Positions 1-6,840 of a stretch of DNA of 32,955 nucleotides are shown piece by piece. Made by a program: the position numbers and the translations under genes. Every line of letters begins with the position of its first letter. The stretch's first letter is position 1. A model generated the notes under the pieces. The model was not told the DNA's origin. It did not search any database and worked only from the letters and a program-made list of their open reading frames with translations. This stretch comes from Bacteroidales bacterium (GTDB lineage: Bacteria; Bacteroidota; Bacteroidia; Bacteroidales; UBA932): contig JAKSKO010000022.1 of the NCBI GenBank assembly GCA_024401715.1, forward strand, positions 1 through 32,955. The letters run 5' to 3'.

Positions 1-25
1 TTTACCGTAATTTACGATGATTCAA

Positions 26-175
26 TCAGCTACTTTTCGGACAGTCTCCCCCTATGCCGGAGAAACAGCATTGGAGCTGTTGCTTTCCGTGGCGGCAACA
101 AAGGGCAGGTGCAATGATGTTTGCAATGCCAAGTCTCATGTTTAGTGAGATTATTCTTGGTGAAAGTATAGTCAT
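26..175 (-). CDS. Possible cysteine-rich leader peptide (49 aa)
   Basis: A short reading frame on the minus strand ends at a TGA at 26-28 and could start at ATG 175 (49 aa) or ATG 139 (37 aa). Its centre contains CCRHGKQQLQCC, four cysteines in twelve residues, with a further Cys near the C-terminus. It lies about 14 nt downstream of the likely start site of a TAGCTTTG box, so the ATG at 175 fits a short 5' leader. The DNA over the Cys codons can form mutually exclusive hairpins (arms 78-83/95-100 versus 64-69/76-81) and a third hairpin (45-49/59-63). This resembles an amino-acid-responsive attenuator leader. The regulated gene would lie beyond the left edge and cannot be seen. The function is inference, and the frame could be non-coding. 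Confidence 0.35.
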   Translation of the reverse strand: MTILSPRIISLNMRLGIANIIAPALCCRHGKQQLQCCFSGIGGDCPKSS

Positions 176-195
176 GTTTTCAATGTTCAACGTTG

Positions 196-203
196 CAAAG
201 CTA
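196..203 (-). promoter_or_regulatory. Putative -7 box TAGCTTTG for the leader ORF
   Basis: On the minus strand 196-203 reads TAGCTTTG, an exact match to the Bacteroidetes -7 consensus TAnnTTTG. The predicted start site is near 189, shortly before the leader ATG at 175. No TTTG -33 box is found at the normal distance. That region is instead occupied by the repeated ACTTGTAAAA elements, which would suit an activator-dependent promoter. Confidence 0.3.
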
Positions 204-222
204 AGCAAAGGAGCTGTAAAAC

Positions 223-253
223 ACTTGTAAAAACTACAAAAATACTTGTAAAA
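223..253. repeat. Direct repeats ACTTGTAAAA spaced 21 bp
   Basis: ACTTGTAAAA occurs at 223-232 and again at 244-253 on the plus strand, exactly 21 bp (two helical turns) apart. A related CTGTAAAA lies just before the first copy, at about 214-221. They sit upstream of the TAGCTTTG box on the minus strand, at about -38 and -60 from its predicted start. A second -7-like TATTTTTG (minus, 237-244) lies between the copies. Same-face spacing suggests an operator for a dimeric regulator, but the protein is unknown. Confidence 0.35.
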
Positions 254-279
254 TCGTCAATTTTTCATGTTAATTCTTG

Positions 280-467
280 TTATGCCTGTTCTTTAACGAT
301 TTCGGATTTGATAAGTTCCATAAGGGTTACGGGCTTGTTTACGGAATAGTCCTCAAGTTCGGTGAATCTGAAGCGTTCTTCATGCCCTCGTCATCTACGG
401 CATAGCCCTCCGGCACAAATACCGTTACCCCGTCTCCCGCGTAAAATGATGTGAATTCAATTCTCAT
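280..467 (-). pseudogene. Small frameshifted gene, unknown family
   Basis: From ATG 467 the minus strand encodes MRIEFTSFYAGDGVTVFVPE and continues through GYAVDDEGMK, then shifts frame at about 375-383 and stops early at 339-341 (42 aa). After the shift another frame reads RFRFTELEDYSVNKPVTLME and on through LIKSEIVKEQA to a stop at 280. Inserting one base in the AAGAACGC stretch gives an unbroken 62-residue protein (189 nt instead of 188), and both halves look like real protein. The break may be a recent mutation or a sequencing/assembly indel. I do not recognise the family: it is small, charged and has no membrane segment. The next gene to its left is the leader-like ORF. Confidence 0.55.
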
Positions 468-537
468 AGTTCGTCGTTAATGCGTCAATATGTAAAGATT
501 GCCAAAACCGTTGAGTTGTCCATATGTATAAGACATG

Positions 538-570
538 AAAAAAGGTGGCCTCAAAACGGGGCCACCTTTT
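538..570 (-). terminator. Strong hairpin terminator after the exb operon
   Basis: A perfect stem, AAAAGGTGGCC paired with GGCCACCTTTT around a short loop, lies about 20 bp past the stop of the last exbD gene. A-tracts and T-tracts flank both sides, so it can work in both directions. It closes the minus-strand exb operon and separates it from the region at the left edge. Confidence 0.85.
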
Positions 571-589
571 ATAAAGTATGTGAGGTATA

Positions 590-1054
590 TTACTGAGCTT
601 TACGTGCGCAATACATAATCTTCAAAGCTGAGCAACGGCGCAGCTCCTGTTTTACGTCTGACACGATACCCATGTAAACGTCTTCGTCACAACGGATAAC
701 TACAGTCATATACTGTCTGTCGACCTCTGACATTGCGTCACGCTCGGCAGCAACAAAGTCACGGATATCATCTGTGTTTCTGAAAGAATCGTTCAGCTGG
801 ATACGTGAGTCAGTACCATACTGTGCCTGCAGGTTGCGGGTAGGGGTACCGATGTTGATGTAAGAAGCCAAGTCTTTTCTTTCAAGTTTGATAACCTCGG
901 AAGCTTCAGGAAGCTTGATGATAACTTTGTTTTCGGTCTCGCGCATGGATGTTGTCACCATGAAGAAGAACAACAGCATGAACACGATATCAGAAAGAGA
1001 AGATGTACTGAATGAAGATACACTTCTGTCTTTGTTATTTCCGAATTTAGCCAT
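590..1054 (-). CDS. exbD: ExbD/TolR-family biopolymer transport protein (second copy)
   Basis: A 154-residue ExbD/TolR family protein of the inner membrane, the periplasm-facing partner of the ExbB/TolQ proton channel that powers TonB-dependent outer-membrane transport. A short cytoplasmic N-terminus leads into one membrane helix (about residues 19-38). That helix carries the conserved acidic residue D22 in SLSDIVFMLLFFFMV, the position expected to take part in proton translocation. The rest is periplasmic. It is the last gene of a four-gene operon (exbB, 4-TM protein, exbD, exbD) and follows the first exbD by 14 bp. Two non-identical ExbD proteins per operon is common in Bacteroidetes. The family is clear, but the partner (TonB or another system) is inference. 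Confidence 0.9.
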   Translation of the reverse strand: MAKFGNNKDRSVSSFSTSSLSDIVFMLLFFFMVTTSMRETENKVIIKLPEASEVIKLERKDLASYINIGTPTRNLQAQYGTDSRIQLNDSFRNTDDIRDFVAAERDAMSEVDRQYMTVVIRCDEDVYMGIVSDVKQELRRCSALKIMYCARKAQ

Positions 1055-1068
1055 AATTATCTAACCTC

Positions 1069-1656
1069 CTATCTTCTTGTACGTTTGCCAATATCTTTTG
1101 GCTCTGCCTCAGAAATCTGCTGAGGAACAGCCTCACGAACGATCTTCTGCTTGTCCTCGTCCAACTTGCTGTAAACTTTGCCGAAGTTGTTCTTGGCGAA
1201 CTCGTTACGCAGCTCGTTAACTGCTTTCACGAGTTCGTTCTGCACTGCGATGTAGGCCTTGTATGAAGTACCACGGTCATTCTGCAGTGAGATAACGCCT
1301 TTTGAAACTGGGCAAGGTCCGAAACCTTCAATCTCCTTAACCTCTTTCTCTGGTTTGGTTGGATCTTCGGTCGGGTTGGTAAGGAAGTCTTTGATCTTGT
1401 CTTTGAGTTGGCTAACGTCCATAATCTCGCTACCTACCAGAAGGCGGTCTGCGGAGTTGATCTTCACAATGATGATATTACGACGGTTGATCTTCTGGTC
1501 CTCAACTTTCTGATTTGGATCAGGAATAGGCGGCAGACGACGCTGCAGACCATTATCCTGGTTCATTGTTGTGGTCATGAGGAAGTAGGCCAGCAAGAGG
1601 AACGCAATATCAGCTGTGGAGCTTGAATTGATTTCTGGAGTTTTCTTTTTAGCCAT
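1069..1656 (-). CDS. exbD: ExbD/TolR-family biopolymer transport protein (first copy)
   Basis: A 195-residue ExbD/TolR family protein. One membrane helix (about residues 14-32, STADIAFLLLAYFLM) contains the conserved D16 that lines the proton path in this family. A long periplasmic part follows, with a lysine/glutamate/proline-rich insertion (NPTEDPTKPEKEVKEIEG) and a basic tail. It is larger than the second copy downstream and poorly similar to it outside the helix, so the two are probably distinct subunits rather than a recent duplication. It sits directly after the 4-TM protein gene (11 bp) and is translated in the same operon as exbB. Confidence 0.9.
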   Translation of the reverse strand: MAKKKTPEINSSSTADIAFLLLAYFLMTTTMNQDNGLQRRLPPIPDPNQKVEDQKINRRNIIIVKINSADRLLVGSEIMDVSQLKDKIKDFLTNPTEDPTKPEKEVKEIEGFGPCPVSKGVISLQNDRGTSYKAYIAVQNELVKAVNELRNEFAKNNFGKVYSKLDEDKQKIVREAVPQQISEAEPKDIGKRTRR

Positions 1657-1667
1657 AATAAATAATG

Positions 1668-2084
1668 TTATTTGCCTTTAACTGCACCCCAAACGATACT
1701 TCCAAGAATTGCAACGACAGAAGCTGCAAGAGTGATGTAGGTAAGGTTGAGAATAGTGTCAGTAAGTTTGAGTGTCTGGTCAGTCACAGGAGCACCATTG
1801 TAGCCAATGGCAGGGGTGCCTGGCGCGAGCACGTATGCAACGCCGATGAGAGCAGCAGCACCTACAAGGTAAACAGCGTATTTGATGAGGGCTTTAGGGT
1901 TAACCTTAGCCTCAGCGCCGATACCGCAAAGGATAGAAACGACAGCTGCGCCAACCATTGCATAGGCCCAGTAGAGCAGAGTGTCAATTGATGCCTCTGA
2001 GAAATCTGTAGCAAAAGCGTATACAGTTACAGCAACACCAACGGCAATCAGTGCCCACATTACCCATTTAATGATTTTGTTCAT
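1668..2084 (-). CDS. Unknown four-helix membrane protein in exb operon
   Basis: A 138-residue integral membrane protein with four predicted helices at about residues 6-25, 36-56, 67-88 and 112-134. The third loop (APGTPAIGYNGAPVTDQT) is the only sizeable soluble part. It contains no motif I recognise. It lies between exbB and the first exbD with spacers of only 8 and 11 bp, so it is co-transcribed and probably co-translated with them. As I recall, similar small proteins occur in this slot in other Bacteroidales, which suggests an accessory or assembly subunit of the motor. That role is inference from position only. The coding frame itself is secure. Confidence 0.8.
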   Translation of the reverse strand: MNKIIKWVMWALIAVGVAVTVYAFATDFSEASIDTLLYWAYAMVGAAVVSILCGIGAEAKVNPKALIKYAVYLVGAAALIGVAYVLAPGTPAIGYNGAPVTDQTLKLTDTILNLTYITLAASVVAILGSIVWGAVKGK

Positions 2085-2092
2085 CGGAATAA

Positions 2093-2878
2093 TTATTTAT
2101 TGTTTTTAACAAGAGTATCAACCAATGAGATTGAAGCGTCCTCCATCTCGATAGAGAGGGAATCAATCTGAGAAAGGATATAGTTGTAGAACAACTGGAG
2201 GATAAGAGCAACGATCAAACCACCTACAGTAGTGATCAACGCAACTTTCATACCACCTGCAACAACGTTTGGAGAGATATCACCTGCAGCCTGGATAGCG
2301 TCGAATGCAGCGATCATACCGATAACTGTACCCAAGAAGCCGAGAGAAGGTGCGATTGCGATGAAGAGACCCAACCAAGAAAGACCTTTCTCCATGTTGC
2401 TCATCTGAACTGAACCGTAAGAAACGATAGTTTTCTCTACAACGTCCATGCCCTGGTCTGCGCGGAGGAGACCCTGATAGAAGATAGAAGCAACCGGGCC
2501 TTTAGTGTCGCGGCAAACTGCTTTGGCAGCCTCAACGCCACCTTTCTGGAGAGCAGCCTCAACAGCCTCGAGGAGTTTCTTTGTGTTAGTTTTGCAAAGA
2601 GCGAGGTAAATGATACGCTCGATAGCAACTGCAAGACCGAGGATCAAACAGATGATAACGAGGCTCATGAAGCCTGCACCACCCTCGATGAATTTGGTTT
2701 TGAGCTGCTGGTGAAGTGGCTCTTCACTTGCTGGTGCGTTGAATGGATCAACGGCTTCTGTTGCTTCTGAAACCTCTTCAGTAGCTGGAGCAGCTGCCTC
2801 GTCCTGTGCTGTAGCCAACTGGCAAGAAATGCCCAGAACTACTACGCTAGCTGCCAAAAACATGAAAATCTTTTTCAT
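2093..2878 (-). CDS. exbB: MotA/TolQ/ExbB proton channel family protein
   Basis: A 261-residue ExbB/TolQ family inner-membrane proton channel subunit that couples proton flow to work on outer-membrane transporters. It begins with a cleavable-looking signal peptide (about 1-24) and an acidic Ala/Glu-rich periplasmic stretch (25-60), which E. coli ExbB lacks but Bacteroidetes versions often have. Three membrane helices follow at about 69-91, 167-190 and 212-234. The second contains the family core APSLGFLGTVIGMI (176-189) and the third has ALITTVGGLIVALI. It is first in the operon with the 4-TM protein and two exbD genes, behind a recognisable promoter at 2942-2971. Confidence 0.92.
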   Translation of the reverse strand: MKKIFMFLAASVVVLGISCQLATAQDEAAAPATEEVSEATEAVDPFNAPASEEPLHQQLKTKFIEGGAGFMSLVIICLILGLAVAIERIIYLALCKTNTKKLLEAVEAALQKGGVEAAKAVCRDTKGPVASIFYQGLLRADQGMDVVEKTIVSYGSVQMSNMEKGLSWLGLFIAIAPSLGFLGTVIGMIAAFDAIQAAGDISPNVVAGGMKVALITTVGGLIVALILQLFYNYILSQIDSLSIEMEDASISLVDTLVKNNK

Positions 2879-2941
2879 AATGTTTTGATAGTTAATTAAT
2901 GAATAAATATTAGTGAATAAGTATTGTCATATTTATCGTAC

Positions 2942-2971
2942 GCAATTTAACGAATATAATCTAGAATGCAA
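2942..2971 (-). promoter_or_regulatory. Putative promoter of the exb operon
   Basis: On the minus strand a TTG at 2969-2971 is followed after 19 bp by TAAATTGC at 2942-2949, one mismatch from the Bacteroidetes TAnnTTTG -7 box with the usual spacing. The start site would be near 2935, giving an AT-rich leader of about 55 nt before exbB. Confidence 0.4.
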
Positions 2972-2981
2972 TAATATTTTT

Positions 2982-3767
2982 TCAATTTTGGAGTCCAAAC
3001 AGCGTTTGTGCGTTGTTTGTGGTGCCCGATGCTATCTCTTCCAGACCAAGTCCCATTTTCCCGGCCAGGAAATCCGCTATCAGGGGGATGTAAGAACTTT
3101 CGTTTCTGCTGCCTCTGTGGGGTACCGGAGTAAGGTATGGAGAGTCTGTTTCCAGCAGTATCCTTTCCAACGGAATCTTTGCAACAAAGTCTGCGATATT
3201 CGCTTTTTTGAAGGTGAGGACACCTCCTATCCCTATGTACCAGTTGCCGTATCTGTCCAGTTCCCTGAAGGTTTCATAGCTGCCGCTGTAGGCGTGGAAA
3301 ACGCCCCTCAAACCACGACCTCTGTATTCTCCAAGTATGTCCAGGGTGTCTTTCGTCGCCTCCCTGGAATGAATTATAAGCGGCAAATCATGTTTCAGGG
3401 CCATCTCTATCTGGCATCGGAATACTTCCTTCTGCCAATCGGCGGTGTCGGCCCCGTAATGATAGTCCAGACCGCATTCTCCAACGGCAACAACTCCTTT
3501 CCTTATTCCAAATTCCTTCTCCAGCATGTCCAGCTCTGTCTTCCAGCTTTCATCCACATCGGTGGGATGCAGGCCCAGACAGGGGAATGCTACTCCCGGC
3601 CATCTTTCGCAGAGGGCGAAAACGGCATCTCTCTCCCTGCTGCTTACGTCGGGGATTATCATTTTGCCAACCGATGCCTCAAGGGCGCGTTTCACTGCGG
3701 CGTCCTGGCCTTCCGTCCCTTCGAATGCCGCATCGCTAAGATGTGTGTGGGTGTCTGTGAATTCCAT
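2982..3767 (-). CDS. tatD: TatD-family metal-dependent deoxyribonuclease
   Basis: A 261-residue TatD family TIM-barrel hydrolase, of the usual family length. These are metal-dependent exo/deoxyribonucleases linked to DNA repair and RNA or DNA turnover in the cytoplasm. Metal-ligand motifs are present in order: THTHL (H7, H9), VAVGECGLDYHYG, LIIHSREA, HAYSG and LLETDSPYLTP. The start ATG at 3767 places DTHTH at the very N-terminus, as in homologues. It follows dprA by 31 bp on the same strand and is probably co-transcribed with it. A 319-codon open frame on the opposite strand here is an antisense shadow. Confidence 0.93.
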   Translation of the reverse strand: MEFTDTHTHLSDAAFEGTEGQDAAVKRALEASVGKMIIPDVSSRERDAVFALCERWPGVAFPCLGLHPTDVDESWKTELDMLEKEFGIRKGVVAVGECGLDYHYGADTADWQKEVFRCQIEMALKHDLPLIIHSREATKDTLDILGEYRGRGLRGVFHAYSGSYETFRELDRYGNWYIGIGGVLTFKKANIADFVAKIPLERILLETDSPYLTPVPHRGSRNESSYIPLIADFLAGKMGLGLEEIASGTTNNAQTLFGLQN

Positions 3768-3798
3768 AGGGCAAAGCTAATGAAATTCACGGACAGAA

Positions 3799-4977
3799 TC
3801 AACCTTGGAATATGGCATTTCTGCTTTTGCGGCTGCTTATGCTGCAACACTGAAGAAGGTCTATGTCTATGAACCCGTCATTCTCCATTCGCTGCAGAAG
3901 GGCTGCCGTTTTCCCATACGGGAAGCCCACGGCATCGGAGAGCTCCTCTATGGATATGCCGCGGTTCTTTCTGATTGCCATGAAAAGCCTTTCGCAAAGG
4001 CCAATCTTCTCGTCTTCCATACTGCCGGCATAGAACTCTCTTATCCTGAACTGGGTCTCGCCCACACTTATGTTCCTAACTGAGTAATTTATGCTTTTGA
4101 AAAGCTCGTCACAGCCTACGATGGCTTCTGCTATATGGCTCTGTATAAGAAAGTTGCATCCTTTACTGTAACAGTCATCGTTGCGCCCGGGAAGCGCGAA
4201 CACGTCGCGGTTGTATGATGCGGCGGCACGTGCCGTACTCATGGCCCCGCCCGTAAGTTTGCTCTCTATTATTATTGTCGCCCTGGACAGCCCCGCTATT
4301 ATGCGGTTCCGGCTTAGAAAGTTAACCGGTGTCACGTCGCAACCGGTGGGGTATTCGCTTATGATTGCACTGCCCTTTGTCTGCATTATCCTCTCCGCAT
4401 GCCTTTCATGCTGCACGGGATAGATGTTGCCTATTCCGGTTCCCAGGACGGCAATAGTGGGTAGACCGCTTTCCAGCGCGGTCAGGTGTGCCGTTATGTC
4501 CACCCCGAAGGCCAGGCCGCTTACAATCGTGGGCTTCTGTTTGCTGCCGCCAAAACTGGAGACAATCTTGCGGCACCAGTCCTGGCCGTAGGAGGTTATC
4601 CTGCGTGTTCCCACCACGGAAATGCTTTCGTTTCCGAAGATGTTTTCCAGGGAGTCCGCACTGCGGATGAAAAGTCCTATGGGCGCGTCTTCGCATTGCG
4701 AGAGCAGGGTGGGAAAATGGCAGTGGCTGTGAATCATGTAGCGGTAGCCCCTTTTCTCAAGAGCTTCCAGCTCTTTGTCGTACTTTGCCAGATCTGCATT
4801 CAGAATCGGCAGGGTGAACCTGTTGTACGGACCCATGACGCTTTCCAGCTTTCTTTGGTCCAGCGTGAAGATTGTTTCCGCGTCGGAGAAGGTCTCAATG
4901 ATAGATCTTGCAATCCTTGGCTCGTACATCAAAATCCTGCTTAAGGCGTAGGTGTATACCTGTTCGTTCCTTTCCAT
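3799..4977 (-). CDS. dprA: DNA-processing protein DprA
   Basis: A 392-residue DprA/Smf protein, which loads RecA on incoming single-stranded DNA during natural transformation. The N-terminal helical region (about 1-80) precedes a Rossmann-like core with VVGTRRITSYG, GLAFGVDITAHLTAL, AVLGTGIGNIYP, SEYP and FLSRNRIIAGLS. A C-terminal winged-helix region (about 325-380, with GISIEELSDAVGF) matches the DprA_WH domain. I chose ATG 4977; an in-frame TTG at 4992 would add five residues but lies against the queA terminator. Many Bacteroidetes carry dprA without known competence, so its real role here is open. Confidence 0.92.
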   Translation of the reverse strand: MERNEQVYTYALSRILMYEPRIARSIIETFSDAETIFTLDQRKLESVMGPYNRFTLPILNADLAKYDKELEALEKRGYRYMIHSHCHFPTLLSQCEDAPIGLFIRSADSLENIFGNESISVVGTRRITSYGQDWCRKIVSSFGGSKQKPTIVSGLAFGVDITAHLTALESGLPTIAVLGTGIGNIYPVQHERHAERIMQTKGSAIISEYPTGCDVTPVNFLSRNRIIAGLSRATIIIESKLTGGAMSTARAAASYNRDVFALPGRNDDCYSKGCNFLIQSHIAEAIVGCDELFKSINYSVRNISVGETQFRIREFYAGSMEDEKIGLCERLFMAIRKNRGISIEELSDAVGFPYGKTAALLQRMENDGFIDIDLLQCCSISSRKSRNAIFQG

Positions 4978-4997
4978 GTTTTTTTCGTGCAAACATG

Positions 4998-5030
4998 AAA
5001 AAAAGCGGCGGGAAAACCTCGTCGCTCTTT
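4998..5030 (-). terminator. Rho-independent terminator after queA
   Basis: Read on the minus strand, AGCGACGAGG, a TTTT loop and CCCGCCGCT form a stem with one mismatch and one bulge, directly followed by TTTTTTT. It lies 50-80 bp past the queA stop and immediately before dprA. It should end the NUDIX-queA transcript, so dprA needs its own promoter, which I could not place convincingly. Confidence 0.6.
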
Positions 5031-5079
5031 ACGATTTTGTGAATTTTGATGCTTTTTGTTTTTTTTGATGTTTTTTCAC

Positions 5080-6129
5080 CTAAATAATAAGCATCGCATC
5101 TCCGTACGGGCCGAATTTGTAGTCATTCTCCAGGGCCTCGTTGTATGCTTTCATTACGTTTTCGAAGCCTCCGAAGGCCGCAACCGCCATAAGCATGGTG
5201 CTGCCGGGAAGGTGGAAGTTGGAAACTATCGCATCCGGAATGGCATAATTATAAGGCGGGAAGATGAATTTGTTTGTCCAGCCGTCGTAAGGGATAACCT
5301 CGTTGTTGGTGGTTACGTAAGTTTCAAGAGATCTCATTACCGTAACGCCCACGGCCAGGATTTTGCCGCCGTTGCGCTTGGTCCTGTTTATTTTCTCTGC
5401 TGCTTCCGGGCTTATGATTATCCTTTCGCTGTCCATTCTGTGCTTTGAGAGGTCCTCAACGTCCACGGCGCGGAAATATCCCAAGCCCATGTGGTCTGTT
5501 ATGAAGGTGGAATCTATGTCCGCCAGAATCATGCGGCTCATCATCTGTGAAGAGAAGTGTGTGCCGGCAGCAGGGGCCGCAACAGCGCCCTCATGCTTTG
5601 CAAAAATGGTCTGGTAACGTTCTGCATCCAGTTCAGTCACGTTGTCTTTCACCCAAAGCGGCACCGGAGTCTGGCCAAGGGCGAACAACGCCTGCTTGAA
5701 CTCTTCATAGCTGCCGTCAAAAAGGAAACGCAGTGTGCGTCCGCGTGAAGTTGTGTTGTCTATGACCTCTGCAACAAGGGATTCGTCATCTCCGAAGTAG
5801 AGTTTGTTGCCGATGCGTATCTTGCGGGCCGGATCCACAACCACGTCCCACACGCGCTGCTCCCTGTTAAGTTCCCTAAGCAGAAAGACTTCTATGTCGG
5901 CACCGGTTTTCTCTTTCTTGCCGTAGAGTCTTGCCGGGAAGACCTTGGTGTCGTTCAAAACAAAGTTGTCCCCTTTCTGGAAGTATCCCAGAAGGTCTTT
6001 GAAGATTTTGTGCTCTATTTCGCCGGTGTTGCGGTGCAGCACCATCAGTTTGCATTCATCGCGCCAGGTGGAAGGTTCCTTTGCGATACGCTCTTGGTCG
6101 AGCGGAAAGTTGAATTGTGACAGTTTCAT
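5080..6129 (-). CDS. queA: S-adenosylmethionine:tRNA ribosyltransferase-isomerase
   Basis: A 349-residue QueA, which moves the ribosyl part of SAM onto preQ1 in tRNA to make epoxyqueuosine at wobble position 34. Recognisable stretches are [47 protein letters not shown], the [12 protein letters not shown] segment, MRSLETYV and [13 protein letters not shown]. The C-terminus [11 protein letters not shown] is typical. The length equals that of the common Bacteroidetes form. The [11 protein letters not shown] segment differs from the more usual LHxGxGxF form in having Asp before the His; the His itself is kept. It is followed by a terminator and lies 45 bp downstream of the NUDIX gene on the same strand. 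Confidence 0.95.
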   Translation of the reverse strand: MKLSQFNFPLDQERIAKEPSTWRDECKLMVLHRNTGEIEHKIFKDLLGYFQKGDNFVLNDTKVFPARLYGKKEKTGADIEVFLLRELNREQRVWDVVVDPARKIRIGNKLYFGDDESLVAEVIDNTTSRGRTLRFLFDGSYEEFKQALFALGQTPVPLWVKDNVTELDAERYQTIFAKHEGAVAAPAAGTHFSSQMMSRMILADIDSTFITDHMGLGYFRAVDVEDLSKHRMDSERIIISPEAAEKINRTKRNGGKILAVGVTVMRSLETYVTTNNEVIPYDGWTNKFIFPPYNYAIPDAIVSNFHLPGSTMLMAVAAFGGFENVMKAYNEALENDYKFGPYGDAMLII

Positions 6130-6174
6130 AATTTGTTATACGGAATTTTTCAACTTTTGTTTCAACAAATTTTC

Positions 6175-6786
6175 CTAAACCTTCGCTTCCCTGAATACTT
6201 CCGCTATTGAGGGGAAGGTGTTCACCAGATATGGGGGCAGGGAAGAGCGAGCCACCCATGCCGCTTTCGTAATGTCCTCTTCGCTTTGCGGGGTGAGGTC
6301 CAGGGGATTCGTGTACAGCATGTCGTACCACCAGGTGTGCTTCAGATGCCATTTACCGGCACGGAAATAACAGTGGTCCGTTACGCATATCAGCTGGTGC
6401 AGTTCCAACTCGTGAATGCCTGTTTCCTCTTCCACCTCCCTCATTGCGCACACTGCTATGTCTTCTCCAGCTTCCTGGTGTCCTTTGGGAAGGTCCCACA
6501 GGCCGAAGCGGCTTATCAGCAGATAGTCTCCGCGTTTGTTGCGTACAAGGCCTCCGGCTGCGTTCACTTCGTAAAACTGGCTGCATACGCGTTGGTATGT
6601 GGCTTCAACATCATCGGAAGGAATGCAAATTTTCATGAGGGAATCACTTGCGATGAACATCTCCACCAGGGCTGCTACGCTGAAGTTTTCCCCTAGGGAG
6701 AAACTTATTGTGTTGGGGTCCTGCATGGCCTGGTCTTCCCTCGGGCATATTACAATGCATCTTCTTTCGAAATATATCTTGTGCAT
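6175..6786 (-). CDS. NUDIX hydrolase
   Basis: A 203-residue NUDIX hydrolase, a Mg-dependent phosphatase of nucleoside diphosphates linked to another group. The Nudix box is complete at residues 102-124: GHQEAGE, then REVEEETGI, fitting G-x5-E-x7-REUxEExGU. A domain of about 80 residues precedes it, starting MHKIYFERRCIVIC, a start I recall in Bacteroides relatives, which supports ATG 6786. The substrate cannot be told from sequence. A consensus promoter (TTTG-N19-TATATTTG, 6810-6840) lies just upstream, interleaved with that of the divergent SRPBCC-like gene. queA follows 45 bp downstream. Confidence 0.9.
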   Translation of the reverse strand: MHKIYFERRCIVICPREDQAMQDPNTISFSLGENFSVAALVEMFIASDSLMKICIPSDDVEATYQRVCSQFYEVNAAGGLVRNKRGDYLLISRFGLWDLPKGHQEAGEDIAVCAMREVEEETGIHELELHQLICVTDHCYFRAGKWHLKHTWWYDMLYTNPLDLTPQSEEDITKAAWVARSSLPPYLVNTFPSIAEVFREAKV

Positions 6787-6807
6787 CGTCGGAAATTTTT
6801 AACTTTG
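6779..6807 (+). promoter_or_regulatory. Promoter of the SRPBCC-like gene
   Basis: TTG at 6779-6781, an 18-bp spacer and TAACTTTG at 6800-6807 match the Bacteroidetes housekeeping promoter. The start site would be near 6814, about 12 nt before ATG 6826. The -33 element overlaps the first codons of the divergent NUDIX gene. Confidence 0.6.
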
Positions 6808-6809
6808 CA

Positions 6810-6840
6810 CAAATATATAAAGATTATGGCTGAATACAAA
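6810..6840 (-). promoter_or_regulatory. Promoter of the NUDIX-queA unit
   Basis: On the minus strand TTTG (6837-6840), a 19-bp spacer and TATATTTG (6810-6817) form a perfect Bacteroidetes promoter. The predicted start is near 6803, about 17 nt before the NUDIX ATG. It overlaps the opposite promoter face to face, and its -33 box lies inside the first codons of the SRPBCC-like gene. Confidence 0.7.

Noticed and set aside
2913-3872. Long plus-strand open frame of 319 codons
   Set aside because: It runs antisense to tatD, whose motifs are complete. The frame is Cys/Phe-rich with no domain pattern and exists because of the codon bias of the real gene.
4985-5079. Possible small RNA in the T-rich dprA-queA spacer
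   Set aside because: It is explained by the queA terminator hairpin and T-tracts. No promoter is seen.
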